From: Paenibacillus sonchi
Lineage (GTDB): Bacteria; Bacillota; Bacilli; Paenibacillales; Paenibacillaceae
NCBI RefSeq assembly: GCF_016772475.1
Contig: NZ_CP068595.1
Coordinates: 1,736,001-1,800,000 of the forward strand
Direction: 5' to 3'
DNA length: 64,000 nucleotides
A model generated the notes under the pieces. It ran no database searches and was not told the origin of the DNA. It saw nothing but the letters and a program-made list of their open reading frames with translations. The stretch's first letter is position 1. Each line of letters starts with the position of its first letter. Shown in pieces: positions 53,910 through 64,000 of the stretch. The position numbers and the translations under genes were made by a program.

Positions 53910-53929
53910 GTTATATCTTGTATTATAAT
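53910..53929. promoter_or_regulatory. FrlR operator 2
   Basis: GTTATATCTTGTATTATAAT, before frlB, matches 56239-56258 at 17 of 20 positions and resembles half of the palindrome before frlR. Confidence 0.6.
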
Positions 53930-54012
53930 TAGACGACATAATTTAAACAACTTTTTTGTAAAATCTGAAGGAAGTCAGCGCGTCAGAGCCCACTCTCCTC
54001 ATTTCATCCGGG

Positions 54013-56202
<2,190 letters not shown>

Positions 56203-56220
56203 TTTGTTTCACCCCCTCTC

Positions 56221-56235
56221 ATGTAAGCGTTTTTA
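56221..56235. promoter_or_regulatory. Near-consensus cre (CcpA) site before frlC
   Basis: ATGTAAGCGTTTTTA matches the cre consensus WTGNAANCGNWNNCW at 14 of 15 positions (T for C near the end). Placed between the frlC start and operator copy 3. Confidence 0.5.
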
Positions 56236-56238
56236 ATT

Positions 56239-56258
56239 GTTATGTCTAGTATTATAAC
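56239..56258. promoter_or_regulatory. FrlR operator 3
   Basis: GTTATGTCTAGTATTATAAC, before frlC, close copy of 53910-53929. Confidence 0.6.
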
Positions 56259-56293
56259 TAAGGGTTACAATAATTTCAATGCCTTTTTGAAAA

Positions 56294-56342
56294 TAAAAAA
56301 AGCAAGCCTCAACGAGTCCATTTGCTCGTTTGGCCTGCTTTT
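56294..56342 (-). terminator. Terminator of the subtilase gene
   Basis: On the minus strand an AGCAGGCCAAACGAG arm pairs with CTCGTTGAGGCTTGCT (one mismatch, small bulge), followed by seven T. Confidence 0.75.
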
Positions 56343-56404
56343 GTTTCCTGTTTAAGGATAAAGCGCTTTTGCAATCGCGTTTTTAGAGAATAAAATGGAG
56401 ATTA

Positions 56405-57573
56405 TTATTTCCAAGCAGTCTGATCTACGGCCTCTTTAGCTTGCACTATCCCATGACCATACTCCGGGACCAATCCCAATGGTTTTGCTGTTGACTCCAA
56501 AATGTCAGCGACCTCGCCCGGGCTAAGCTTTTTGTTTTTCTCCAAAATCAGTGCGGCAACACCTGTTACATGTGGAGCGGCCATAGATGTTCCCGATTTC
56601 ATCCCATACTGATTACTTGGCAGCGTGCTTAATACTTTTACGCCGGGAGCCACGAGGTCTAAGTCAGGACCTTTAGCAGAAAAAAACGCCCTTTTGTTAC
56701 CCGAGTCAATCGCCCCTACTGCAATTGCCGTAGAGTACCTTGCCGGATACAAGATTGTGTCATCACCCATATACCCATCGTTACCAGCAGCTGCAATAAT
56801 AAGGATACCTGCATCATACGCCTCTTGGAGTTTTTCCTCCAGAATTTGCGATGGATTCTCACCACCAAAGCTGATATTAATAATATCCATTTTATGCTTA
56901 ATGGCCCAATCAATTCCCTCGATAAGGGTGAAATAGGAGCCCGGCCACCCTGATCTAATACTTTGATTGCATAGATATCGGCCTTTGGGGCGACTCCGAC
57001 CACACCTTCTCCATTGATCGATGCGGCGATGATACCAGCAACGTGGGTACCGTGGCCAAAGTCATCATCATAGTTTTCAGAATTCGTGATAAAAGAGTAT
57101 CCGCTCTTCACGTTCACATCTGAATGCTGGCTATAACCGGAATCTAGCACGGCGATTTTTACACCCTTGCCTGTGTATCCTTCTTGCTGTGCTTCAATAG
57201 CATGGATATTTTGAATGCCGTAAGGGACCGTTTCCGTTACACTATCTGTCTTTTCAGCTTCGATTTCAGTCTCTACTTCATAGTTTGGTTCGATATATTG
57301 GATATCCGGGCTATTTTTTAGTTCGTAAAGAGAGGATCCGGATAGTTCGGCCACAACTATATCCCCTGACTCACTTATCTTCTTAAGCTTCCCTCCCAGC
57401 TTCTCAATAACACCATTCGGGGCAGTCGTCACACTGTTTAATTTCACCAGATACGTTCCATCGTAAGTTTTCGAAATGCTTGGATCACTAGATTCAGAAG
57501 CTGCTAATGCCCCCGCACTTGTTAACATAACAGTAATCAGACAAAAAGAACTAAGAAGACGGATTATTTTCAT
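56405..57573 (-). pseudogene. Secreted subtilisin-type serine protease, split by a one-base frameshift
   Basis: S8 protease. Signal peptide 1-25; an I9-type inhibitory propeptide about 30-105 (TYLVKLNSVTTAPNGV); catalytic Asp144 in AVLDSGYS and His174 in DFGHGTHVAG. The frame is lost after KVLDQGG; the protein continues in another frame as GSYFTLIEGIDWAIKHKMD, then NISFGG, the oxyanion-hole AAAGNDG and the catalytic serine in SGTSMAAPHV. One more base in GGCCGGGC (56939-56946) would rejoin them. All catalytic residues are intact, so the break is recent or artefactual. It ends a group of three secreted proteins. Confidence 0.88.
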
Positions 57574-57593
57574 TCTATGTTCCTCCAGGCTGG

Positions 57594-58283
57594 TTATTTG
57601 TGATGTAAAATAGCATCGGCAATATCAATCGTAAGATCCGAGCCGGTGTCCTTTGTATACAAAATTTGCAACGTGGAAACCCCAGATAAATCGACTTCGA
57701 ATCGTTTAGGCTGGTCCCCACCCTTCAAGTTCATGAAGCTAAGTAATTCTCTATTGTCTCCTATGATTTTCAACGTCCCTAATGCTGTACTGTTTTTGGT
57801 GTAATCATCAATTCCTACAAAGCCATCGAATTTGGAGTATTGGCCTGCAAGGTTAAATTGCAGCATCCCTTGATTGCCTTTTTCGGGGAAAGAAACTTTA
57901 TAGCCTCTATGGCTATATTTGGTGCCCCCAATATTAGCAACACCAATTTCAAACTTTAAATCCCCCTCAACTCTAGTGGGGATCTGGTGCGAGAAGTAAT
58001 CATCGGCATTACTTTTCCCGATCCAAACCGTGCTTTTGGTATCGTCCCATTCGATATCTTTATTCAACGATTCACTGACAAACCGCAAAGGAACGTAGAT
58101 CGAACCTTGATAAATAAACCCTTCCGATCCTTGTGGAGGCTTTTTCTCGATTCCGTCGAACATATACGTGATTTTTCTAAGATAGATCCCGGTCATCGTA
58201 GGCTCCATCGCATAAGCGCTTGTTCCTGTGATGAGCAAGCAGGCGAAAAATCCAAATATAAAGCTTTTCACTTTTCCTAACAT
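57594..58283 (-). CDS. Secreted protein: stalk domain plus NPCBM-like domain
   Basis: 229 residues. Signal peptide about 1-25. A copper-amine-oxidase-like stalk domain (about 30-95; VPLRFVSESLNKDIEW, DDTKSTVWIG) is followed by a carbohydrate-binding NPCBM-like beta domain (FDGFVGIDDYTKNSTALGTL, VDLSGVSTLQILY). NPCBM domains bind glycans, and the stalk is thought to hold proteins on the wall; together this suggests wall or exopolysaccharide attachment. It lies 20 bases before the subtilase gene on the same strand, so they may be an operon. Function unknown. Confidence 0.78.
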   Translation of the reverse strand: MLGKVKSFIFGFFACLLITGTSAYAMEPTMTGIYLRKITYMFDGIEKKPPQGSEGFIYQGSIYVPLRFVSESLNKDIEWDDTKSTVWIGKSNADDYFSHQIPTRVEGDLKFEIGVANIGGTKYSHRGYKVSFPEKGNQGMLQFNLAGQYSKFDGFVGIDDYTKNSTALGTLKIIGDNRELLSFMNLKGGDQPKRFEVDLSGVSTLQILYTKDTGSDLTIDIADAILHHK

Positions 58284-58341
58284 TAACCCTATCTCCCTTT
58301 AGCAAATAAAGTAGTATCAAAAGATGAAAATGGTGAACGCG

Positions 58342-58375
58342 GAAAAGAGATTGCTTAAAAAAGCAACCTCTCTCC
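58342..58375 (-). terminator. Terminator of the small secreted protein gene
   Basis: On the minus strand GAGAGGTTGCTT pairs with AAGCAATCTCTTTTCC. It separates the 58392 gene from the two downstream. Confidence 0.7.
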
Positions 58376-58391
58376 CGTTATTTCAATAAAT

Positions 58392-58898
58392 TTAGAAGGC
58401 TCGTATCGCCGATTGGAAACCGTATTCATAGCCGCCAGAACCATCTTTGGAAACAATACGAACAACGAAGTTTGTATCCTTGGAAGGCGCTGGGATTTCG
58501 GTAAGCACCGTCCAATTATTAGAGGAAGAAGTAGATCCGCTTGCGTACAAGCTGGTGGTGTTGTAATCCTCATCAGCATAATAAATTTTAATCGTCAAAC
58601 CTTTATTTCCTTCGTCAAGCAGGTAATAGCGAATGGTATTGCCCATCGACGTACTGTAGCTTTCGTAGTAATCGTTTTCCCCGTCATTTTCTACGAAGGA
58701 ATTCTCGGAATGAATCAACTCTTGTGCAGACACATCGCCGAAGCCCTGGATAGTTTTGGCTTTCTCAACTTTAAAAGCCTTCGACTGCGTGGAGGAGCTA
58801 GTTACATCTGCAGGATTGGACTTTGCAAATCCACTCATAGGCATTGCCAGGGATAAAGCTGCAACCGTTGCCAAAACAACAAACAAGCGCTTTTTCAT
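58392..58898 (-). CDS. Small secreted protein of unknown function
   Basis: 168 residues with a clear signal peptide (MKKRLFVVLATVAALSLAMP, cleavage near GFA-K). The mature part is short, beta-rich and polar (YYADEDYNTTSLYASGSTSS), with a pre-peptidase C-terminal-like look but no matching family I can name. The start is the ATG 58898, since the signal peptide then begins properly; the frame is open further upstream. A separate unit, ended by the 58342 hairpin, but next to two other secreted proteins. Confidence 0.65.
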   Translation of the reverse strand: MKKRLFVVLATVAALSLAMPMSGFAKSNPADVTSSSTQSKAFKVEKAKTIQGFGDVSAQELIHSENSFVENDGENDYYESYSTSMGNTIRYYLLDEGNKGLTIKIYYADEDYNTTSLYASGSTSSSNNWTVLTEIPAPSKDTNFVVRIVSKDGSGGYEYGFQSAIRAF

Positions 58899-59040
58899 AG
58901 TTTTCCATTTCCTCCCCATAATTGAGTAAATAAGAAAATATTGAAGTGCCGCAATTACAGCACCATAATATACCATTTATTCATAGAGTTCAATATAAAA
59001 AGTCAATATTTTCTATACCCTGGAATAATTATTACAGTTC

Positions 59041-59721
59041 CTAACGCGCCTGCTCCTTGATCACTTGCTCAATCCCGAGCAGAATCAGCCTCAAGCCGAA
59101 CTCAAATGCCCCGTCGGTCCCCATCAGCTCGAACAGCCCGTTCGTGAACAGCCTCCGGAACAGTCCCGCATCCGTGTCGCTCATCGAGTCCAGAAGGCGA
59201 ATCATCTCCTCACCCGGAGCCGCTCCCTGATCCTTAAGGATCGCGGAGACATTGCGCTCATGCTGATAATCGTCCAGAACGAAGTAGAAAACATAGTTCA
59301 CAAGCGTAGTCACCACTTGCATTTTCTGCGCCTGCTCAAGCGGCGTCGATTCCACGCAGAGCAGCATACGGTTGGTGAACCGGATGATGTCCGGTTCGTG
59401 GGGCAGCGTCATCATCATGAGCTGCGTAGAGCAGGGATACCGGCTGAGCACGCTCCGTACGGTTACGGCAAGCCCTGTCAGCTGCTCCTTCCAGTCCCCC
59501 TCGGAGTGGAACTCCTCCAGGATAATCTTCGATACCTGATTGGCCAGGCGCTGGTAAAGATTTTGTTTGCTCTTGAAGTACCAGTACAGGGAGGGAGCCT
59601 GAATCCCCAGCCTGTCGGCCAATCGTCTCATGCTGAATTTCTCGATGTCCTCCTCTCCAAGAAGCTCCCACGAGGCTTCCAGAATCCTGTCCTCCGAAAT
59701 TTGAGGCTGCTGCTTTTTCAT
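59041..59721 (-). CDS. TetR-family repressor
   Basis: 226 residues. N-terminal HTH about 10-55 with FSMRRLADRLGIQAPSLYWYF, the pattern of tetracycline-repressor-type proteins; a C-terminal helical ligand domain like TetR_C. Divergent from the MATE exporter, with three identical-looking operator half-palindromes between (CTAACA..GT[AT]AG). It probably represses itself and the exporter and releases when the exported drug binds. The start has no strong binding site. Confidence 0.9.
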   Translation of the reverse strand: MKKQQPQISEDRILEASWELLGEEDIEKFSMRRLADRLGIQAPSLYWYFKSKQNLYQRLANQVSKIILEEFHSEGDWKEQLTGLAVTVRSVLSRYPCSTQLMMMTLPHEPDIIRFTNRMLLCVESTPLEQAQKMQVVTTLVNYVFYFVLDDYQHERNVSAILKDQGAAPGEEMIRLLDSMSDTDAGLFRRLFTNGLFELMGTDGAFEFGLRLILLGIEQVIKEQAR

Positions 59722-59739
59722 CGTTATCCGTCCTTTTAT

Positions 59740-59752
59740 CTAACAGTGTAAG
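59740..59752. promoter_or_regulatory. TetR operator copy 1
   Basis: CTAACAGTGTAAG, next to the tetR-type start. Matches copies at 59789 and 59809. Confidence 0.65.
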
Positions 59753-59759
59753 TTTATGC

Positions 59760-59788
59760 TTTACAGGTTTATAGGTTCATGATATCAT
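59760..59788 (+). promoter_or_regulatory. Promoter of the MATE gene
   Basis: TTTACA (59760-59765), 17-base spacer, TATCAT (59783-59788), directly followed by operator copies 2 and 3. Confidence 0.6.
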
Positions 59789-59821
59789 CTAACACTGTAA
59801 GGTTCAATCTAACACCGTTAG
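59789..59821. promoter_or_regulatory. TetR operator copies 2 and 3
   Basis: CTAACACTGTAAG (59789-59801) and CTAACACCGTTAG (59809-59821), 20 bases apart start to start, just downstream of the MATE promoter. The last is a near-perfect palindrome. Confidence 0.7.
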
Positions 59822-59853
59822 ACTTGAAAAAACAAAGAAAGAAGTGATCCAAC

Positions 59854-61206
59854 ATGGATGCAGAAAACCTCTATTACTTTGAAAAAGCACCGGTCGCAAA
59901 GGCCGTAGCTCACTTCGCTGTACCGATGATGCTAGGCACATCAATGAATGTCATATACTCCATCTTGAATGCCTATTTCCTTGGTACACTCCATAATACT
60001 GCTATGTTAACCGCACTCGCACTAACCTTGCCGTTATTCGCAATCATTATGGCGCTGGGCAACTTGATTGGCATGGGCAGCGGCACATTCATCTCCCGTT
60101 TGCTGGGGGAGAAGAGATATGATGACGTAAAGCATGTGTCTTCATTCGCTTTTTACAGCAGTTTAGTTCTCGGACTTATCCTGATGGCTGTGGGTCTCCC
60201 ATTGATCGAACTAATCGTACACGGCCTGGGGGCAACGCCTGACTCCTTCGGATTCACGAAGGACTATGTCACGGTTATGCTTATCGGTTCACCATTTGTC
60301 GTATTATTCTTCACGCTGGAGAATATCGTGCGCTCAGAGGGTGCAGCCATGACGTCTATGATCGGTATGATTCTCAGTGTTGTTGTAAATATCATTCTCG
60401 ATGCGCTCGTCATCTTCGTGTTCCACTGGGACGTGATCGGCGTTGCGTCGGCTACGGTCATTTCCAACTTGGTTGCGAGTATATATTACGCCTTCCATAT
60501 GGGGTATAAGAGCCAATTTCTAACAGTCTCCGTAAAATGGTTCAAGGCTACCAAGGACATTCTGGGCAATGTATTCAAAATCGGAGTTCCCGTCTTTATT
60601 ATGAGCATCTTTTTGGGCGCCATGTCGCTCATCTTTAACCATTTCCTTGTCGAATATGGGGATTCAGCCGTGGCAGCTTACGGAATTTCATCACGTTTAT
60701 TGCAGTTTCCTGAGTTTATTCTGATGGGTTTATGCGAGGGAGTTGTGCCGCTCATTGCCTTCTCTTTTACAGCGGATAAATTGCGCATGAAGAATACCAT
60801 TGGATTTACGATTAAAGCAATCGTGGGGTTAGCAGTCGTATTCGGCATCGTCGTCTATTTGATTTCCGATCATTTAATTGGTCTTTTTACAAACGACCCG
60901 CAATTAATTGAAATGGGCAGCTACATTCTGCATGTAACGTTCCTATCCTTGTTCATTACAGGGATGACCACTCTGTTTACCGGGGTCTTCCAGGCAACAG
61001 CGCAAGGAACTGCCGCGTTTATTATGTCAATTATTCAAGGAATTACGCTGATTCCTGTGCTTTATATCGCCAATCAAATGAACGGCTTCCACGGGGTGGT
61101 CTGGTCGCTTGTCATTGCGGATGCCGCTGCCTTCCTTGTCGGTGCCGTCATGCTGTATGTTCTGCGGAACAAATTGCAGCCGGAATTGGAAAGTTTAGTA
61201 CAGTAG
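59854..61206 (+). CDS. MATE-family multidrug exporter
   Basis: Na+/H+-coupled drug exporter with twelve helices, 450 residues, closest in pattern to the DinF/NorM-like group. VAHFAVPMMLGTSMNVIY opens helix 1, and GMGSGTFISRLLGEKRYDDV is the conserved loop after helix 2; the same motif recurs in the second half around LMGLCEGVVPLIAFSF. Under the divergent TetR-type repressor. AGAAAGAAG lies near the ATG. A strong bidirectional terminator follows. Confidence 0.9.
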   Translation: MDAENLYYFEKAPVAKAVAHFAVPMMLGTSMNVIYSILNAYFLGTLHNTAMLTALALTLPLFAIIMALGNLIGMGSGTFISRLLGEKRYDDVKHVSSFAFYSSLVLGLILMAVGLPLIELIVHGLGATPDSFGFTKDYVTVMLIGSPFVVLFFTLENIVRSEGAAMTSMIGMILSVVVNIILDALVIFVFHWDVIGVASATVISNLVASIYYAFHMGYKSQFLTVSVKWFKATKDILGNVFKIGVPVFIMSIFLGAMSLIFNHFLVEYGDSAVAAYGISSRLLQFPEFILMGLCEGVVPLIAFSFTADKLRMKNTIGFTIKAIVGLAVVFGIVVYLISDHLIGLFTNDPQLIEMGSYILHVTFLSLFITGMTTLFTGVFQATAQGTAAFIMSIIQGITLIPVLYIANQMNGFHGVVWSLVIADAAAFLVGAVMLYVLRNKLQPELESLVQ

Positions 61207-61234
61207 AATTGATACCCCGCCGCCTCTAAAAGCA

Positions 61235-61280
61235 AGAAGGTACGGAAAAGCCGGTTCATTACCGGGTTTTCCGTACCTTC
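61235..61280. terminator. Bidirectional terminator between MATE and coiled-protein genes
   Basis: GAAGGTACGGAAAA and TTTTCCGTACCTTC pair perfectly with an inner CCGG/CCGG. Ends both convergent genes. Confidence 0.9.
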
Positions 61281-61290
61281 GCTTTCTGGT

Positions 61291-61671
61291 CTAAATTAAT
61301 GCGTCGAAGTGGCCCTCCGCGTTCACCGTCGCCGTCCGGGGATCGGTTAGACCGTTGCCTTTGAGGCTCCCCTCTGCTTCAGTCCGCCAGAACGGGAGAT
61401 GGTCTTGAAGCGGAGAAACCGGTACGAAATTGACCGGGGTGCTGCTCCCGCTTTTCTGCACCAGTCTAGCCTCCAGCAGCCGGATTTGCCGCTGCAGCTG
61501 CTCCCGGAGATAGGGAGTCTGCATCTTGCTGCCCTGCGCCGCGTTCGCCTTGTCCAGCTCCATCATCAGCTGGTTTCGCTGTTTCTCCAGGGAACTGACA
61601 TCGCTCTGTGTTCCGCCGTAAGGTGCAATGTTTTGTACTGGGCTGATACCTGATACTATTTGTGCCGCCAT
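61291..61671 (-). CDS. Small coiled-coil protein, FlxA-like
   Basis: 126 residues. A hydrophilic start (MAAQIVSGISPVQNIAPYGG) leads into a coiled-coil of about 45 residues (SSLEKQRNQLMMELDKANAA, REQLQRQIRLLEARL), as in FlxA-like proteins, then a low-complexity end. GGAGGGACC lies before the ATG 61671; the frame is open further 5' but without a site. No function is known; FlxA-like proteins are flagellar-associated in enterobacteria, which need not apply here. Confidence 0.6.
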   Translation of the reverse strand: MAAQIVSGISPVQNIAPYGGTQSDVSSLEKQRNQLMMELDKANAAQGSKMQTPYLREQLQRQIRLLEARLVQKSGSSTPVNFVPVSPLQDHLPFWRTEAEGSLKGNGLTDPRTATVNAEGHFDALI

Positions 61672-61739
61672 GATTGGTCCCTCCGTCTCCTTGGCTCCCA
61701 CGTTGAATCAAGCCAATTCAAAAGTTCTAATCCTCTCTA

Positions 61740-61874
61740 TTACCCGGCCATCCCCGCCATGACAACATTCCAGGCCGCATATCCGCAATAATCGTCGTAT
61801 AGTCTCAGCCAGAAGCTTTTTCGATCATACCAAAAGACCCACCGAAGATCTTCCCCAAACCCGCTATCCCACAT
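61740..61874 (-). pseudogene. Protein-like 44-codon frame, small gene or remnant
   Basis: In the 308-base gap 61672-61979 the minus strand reads MWDSGFGEDLRWVFWYDRKS and then LYDDYCGYAAWNV before a stop. Composition is strongly protein-like (many Trp, Tyr, Asp) and codons continue in frame upstream of the ATG, but there is no ribosome binding site. No family recognised. Confidence 0.35.
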
Positions 61875-61979
61875 ATCATGCAAAAAAATGCAAATAAGAG
61901 TACGTGATTCTAATCACAACCAGGAATAACTGGACGTGTATACTTTTATAGAGTAAAGATCATCATGGGAGGTTCTAGC

Positions 61980-62741
61980 ATGGGGCGATATGAAGAGCAA
62001 AGAAGTTTTTTGAAGTCTAACTTTCTTGAATTTAAACATGTGAAAACAGATAAGATAAAAGGTCTGCCAAAACCAATGACCGTCAAACCTTATTCCTCTT
62101 CATCCGTCATTATTGACCTTCCGGAATGTAACGAAGGCGTTGTAAAAAAACAAAATATCTATGACTGCATAAAGGAAAGAAGAAGTACACGATTTTATTC
62201 TGAGGAAAGTCTAAATCTTGAGGAGTTATCCTATCTATTATGGGCTACTCAAGGAATAACAAGTACAACGAAGACCGGACTTACCCTTCGGACTGTGCCG
62301 TGCAGTGGCGCAACACATACCTTTGAAACCTACCTTTTCATTATGCGGGTGGAGGGAATTCGCCAAGGAATCTACAGATATTTACCGGTGGAACACAAGC
62401 TCTTATATATGTCTGAATTGGATGAAATTGAACAAAAAATTGATGCCATTACATTAGACCAGCCATTTGTCCCGAATTTCTCGAAAAAGGCGGCCGTAAT
62501 GTTCGCATGGAGTACAATTCCATACCGTTCCGAATGGAAATATGATATCTCAGCACATAAAAAAATCCTGATTGATATTGGCCATGTTTCTCAGAATCTT
62601 TATCTGGCAAGCGAATCGATCGATGCAGGAGCTTGTGCGATCGGTATTTATGACCAAAACCTGATCGACGAGGTATTAGGTTTAGACGGCGATGAAGAAT
62701 TTATCCTTTTACTGGGCGCTGTTGGGAAAAAGCGAAAATAG
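61980..62741 (+). CDS. SagB/ThcOx-type nitroreductase-family oxidoreductase
   Basis: FMN-dependent dehydrogenase family, 253 residues. RRSTRFYSEESLNLEELSYLLWATQGIT is the conserved N-terminal half of SagB-type enzymes, with PCSGATHTFETYLF (flavin contact) and a C-terminal GDEEFILLLGAVGKKRK. SagB enzymes usually oxidise azolines in thiazole/oxazole-modified peptides, but no cyclodehydratase or precursor gene is adjacent, and stand-alone members exist. GGGAGG lies 7 bases before the ATG 61980. Convergent with the AraC-type regulator. Confidence 0.82.
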   Translation: MGRYEEQRSFLKSNFLEFKHVKTDKIKGLPKPMTVKPYSSSSVIIDLPECNEGVVKKQNIYDCIKERRSTRFYSEESLNLEELSYLLWATQGITSTTKTGLTLRTVPCSGATHTFETYLFIMRVEGIRQGIYRYLPVEHKLLYMSELDEIEQKIDAITLDQPFVPNFSKKAAVMFAWSTIPYRSEWKYDISAHKKILIDIGHVSQNLYLASESIDAGACAIGIYDQNLIDEVLGLDGDEEFILLLGAVGKKRK

Positions 62742-62754
62742 TCAAAAGACTCCA

Positions 62755-64000
62755 TTATCCAATTGGAGATTGATCCCCTTCGCTTTTTATCATATGCTCT
62801 TCTCTATACTGGCTGGGGCTAACGCCTACATGCTTCTTGAACACTTGGCAGAAATACCGCTGGTTATCATATCCGACATTAGTGGATATTTTAGAGATTT
62901 TGAAGCTGCTTCCCCTCAGCATCTTTTTCGCTTGCCAGATGCGCAGCAAAGTGACATATTCCAGAATCGTTTGCCCGGTTGATTTAGAATATAAGTTGCT
63001 TACATAGGAAGCGTTGAGATCAAACCGCTCTGCTAATTGATCGAGCTGGATATTCTCATGATAATGGGATTCAAGGTAAACTTTGATTTCATGAACCACC
63101 TTTTCTTTCAGGGTAGTCTTCGTTACGTTCAAATAAAATTGCACACTCTGCGCCAAATCCATACATATTTTCTTCAAAGATGCCCAATCCGGCGCTTCAT
63201 GTATCTCTTCAATCAGCCGGGTGCGGTCTCCGGTCACTCTCTCGATCTTGATTCCATAGTCCTGCCCGATCAGATCGTGCAGCCGGTTCGCCCACTGGGC
63301 ACCTGTCTTCTTCAGGGTATCGGGAGCGATTAATTGCTTTGTCCCCCATTCCGTCCAACGTTCTAGCATCGCTTCGAACTCTTTTTGTTCGTAACGGATG
63401 AAGGATTGTATTTGATTAGACCAATCGGAGACTATTCTTTCGGAAATGCGGGTAATCTCCGTCCAGCTGCTTGCGTCCATTACCGGAGCGCCGAAGAACA
63501 AACCCATTTGACATGCCTTGTAGGCTGCCAAATACGAGACATGCATATGCATTATTTCGGTTACAATCGGACCGATTGCAAACGACAATAAAGTATCGTC
63601 CCATGAGCCGTCATTCGAAAATGTTGCGGCTGCAGCTATCAGAATTTCCGTTAATGGCGCGTCTTCCTTCAGGTTCGCCATGCATAATAAGATGACTTTC
63701 TGCTGCTCGTAGAGCAGATCGACGACGATTCCGCGGTTCGCTAAAAAGCTCAGGAGAGCATCGGCAATGCCCTTGTCCTTCATTCGTTCGAGCAAAAGAG
63801 TCGCCGGGCTGCCGATCAGGATCACTGCAAACTGGTCATATTGTCCGTATGGCGTTTGATCGAATGATGGACGTTTCCCATGGACGATTAGATCGGTAAA
63901 CACCGCCCGGTCTAATGCTTTTGCAATTCGAAGCTCAGGGTGATTCCCCGTTTGATCCGCTTTGCGCCCCAGACGCTGAATTGCCCTTGAGACGGTCCTT
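62755..64000 (-). CDS. AraC-type response regulator, 5' end outside window
   Basis: YesN-type transcriptional regulator. The frame is open to the right edge, so the receiver domain is cut off; about 415 residues are visible. The C-terminal 100 residues hold the AraC HTH pair (IQLDQLAERFDLNASYVSNL, ISTNVGYDNQRYFCQVFKK). The central part is helical and variable (about 120-270), as in YesN-like proteins paired with YesM kinases; the kinase would lie upstream, off the window. Targets are often carbohydrate ABC transporters. Confidence 0.85.
   Translation of the reverse strand, partial: RTVSRAIQRLGRKADQTGNHPELRIAKALDRAVFTDLIVHGKRPSFDQTPYGQYDQFAVILIGSPATLLLERMKDKGIADALLSFLANRGIVVDLLYEQQKVILLCMANLKEDAPLTEILIAAAATFSNDGSWDDTLLSFAIGPIVTEIMHMHVSYLAAYKACQMGLFFGAPVMDASSWTEITRISERIVSDWSNQIQSFIRYEQKEFEAMLERWTEWGTKQLIAPDTLKKTGAQWANRLHDLIGQDYGIKIERVTGDRTRLIEEIHEAPDWASLKKICMDLAQSVQFYLNVTKTTLKEKVVHEIKVYLESHYHENIQLDQLAERFDLNASYVSNLYSKSTGQTILEYVTLLRIWQAKKMLRGSSFKISKISTNVGYDNQRYFCQVFKKHVGVSPSQYREEHMIKSEGDQSPIG

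Noticed and set aside
56357..56372. ATAAAGCGCTTTTGC as a second cre site
   Set aside because: Mismatch at the conserved TG and it lies at the 3' end of a gene, not near a promoter.

Overview
The window looks like chromosomal DNA from a spore-forming Paenibacillus-type Firmicute. Reasons: mid-range GC, strong AGGAGG-type ribosome binding sites, a SacT antiterminator with a levansucrase/endolevanase pair, a beta-propeller phytase, several secreted proteins with the copper-amine-oxidase-like stalk domain common in Paenibacillus, collagen-like and very basic proline-rich small proteins, and an arabinose operon built around an AraK-type kinase. The genus is inferred from gene content, not from a marker gene.

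Layout. 1-5.3 kb: 3' part of a sucrose PTS EIIBC gene, a BglG/SacT antiterminator, a leader with a RAT site overlapping a terminator, then levansucrase (sacB) and endolevanase (levB). 5.3-10.5 kb: malate:quinone oxidoreductase and a surface-polysaccharide group (GT2, GT8 with a frameshifted proline-rich/basic tail, long RmlA-like nucleotidyltransferase). 10.5-16.7 kb: remnants, an EVE/DinB pair, a broken BlaR1-type peptidase, a hydrolase, an SDR and an apparent one-piece histidine kinase-response regulator. 16.8-25.5 kb: ABC exporter plus DUF4097 lipoprotein, OmpR-type two-component system opposite an M23 lipoprotein, and a large unrecognised protein. 25.8-29.4 kb: immunity-like orphan genes, an IS21-like scar and an ArsR/MFS unit. 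29.6-34.3 kb: NlpC/P60 hydrolase, a glycine-riboswitch-controlled amino-acid permease, and the NadR-PnuC pair. 34.4-42.7 kb: a response regulator/ABC/kinase operon, phytase with PhoP-like boxes, a YdeI-like protein, and a second ABC exporter whose ATPase is frameshifted. 42.8-48.1 kb: arabinose regulon araR / araK-araD-araA. 48.1-51.2 kb: ankyrin-SMI1-like protein, truncated Rpn nuclease, collagen-like protein. 51.2-56.3 kb: fructoselysine operon frlC-frlA-frlB-frlD-frlR. 56.4-64 kb: secreted subtilase and partners, TetR/MATE pair, a coiled protein, a SagB-like oxidoreductase and a truncated AraC-type response regulator.

Much of the content is carbon scavenging: sucrose/levan, arabinose, Amadori products and phytate. 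Each has visible local control: RAT antitermination, AraR boxes, repeated GntR-type operators with a near-cre site, and PhoP-like boxes. The other theme is wear. Four genes (GT8, ABC ATPase, frlA, subtilase) are each broken by what looks like a single missing base in or beside a short G/C run. The kinase-regulator fusion can be explained the same way. Several intergenic stretches hold translatable tails of lost genes, and an 81-bp gene junction is present twice (26.4 and 48.1 kb). I found no CRISPR array, rRNA, tRNA, phage or intact insertion sequence. The strongest candidates for something undescribed are the GT8 protein with its repeat and arginine/lysine-rich tail, the 712-residue orphan protein beside a degenerate tandem repeat, and the duplicated ankyrin/DUF1963-like immunity-type junction.
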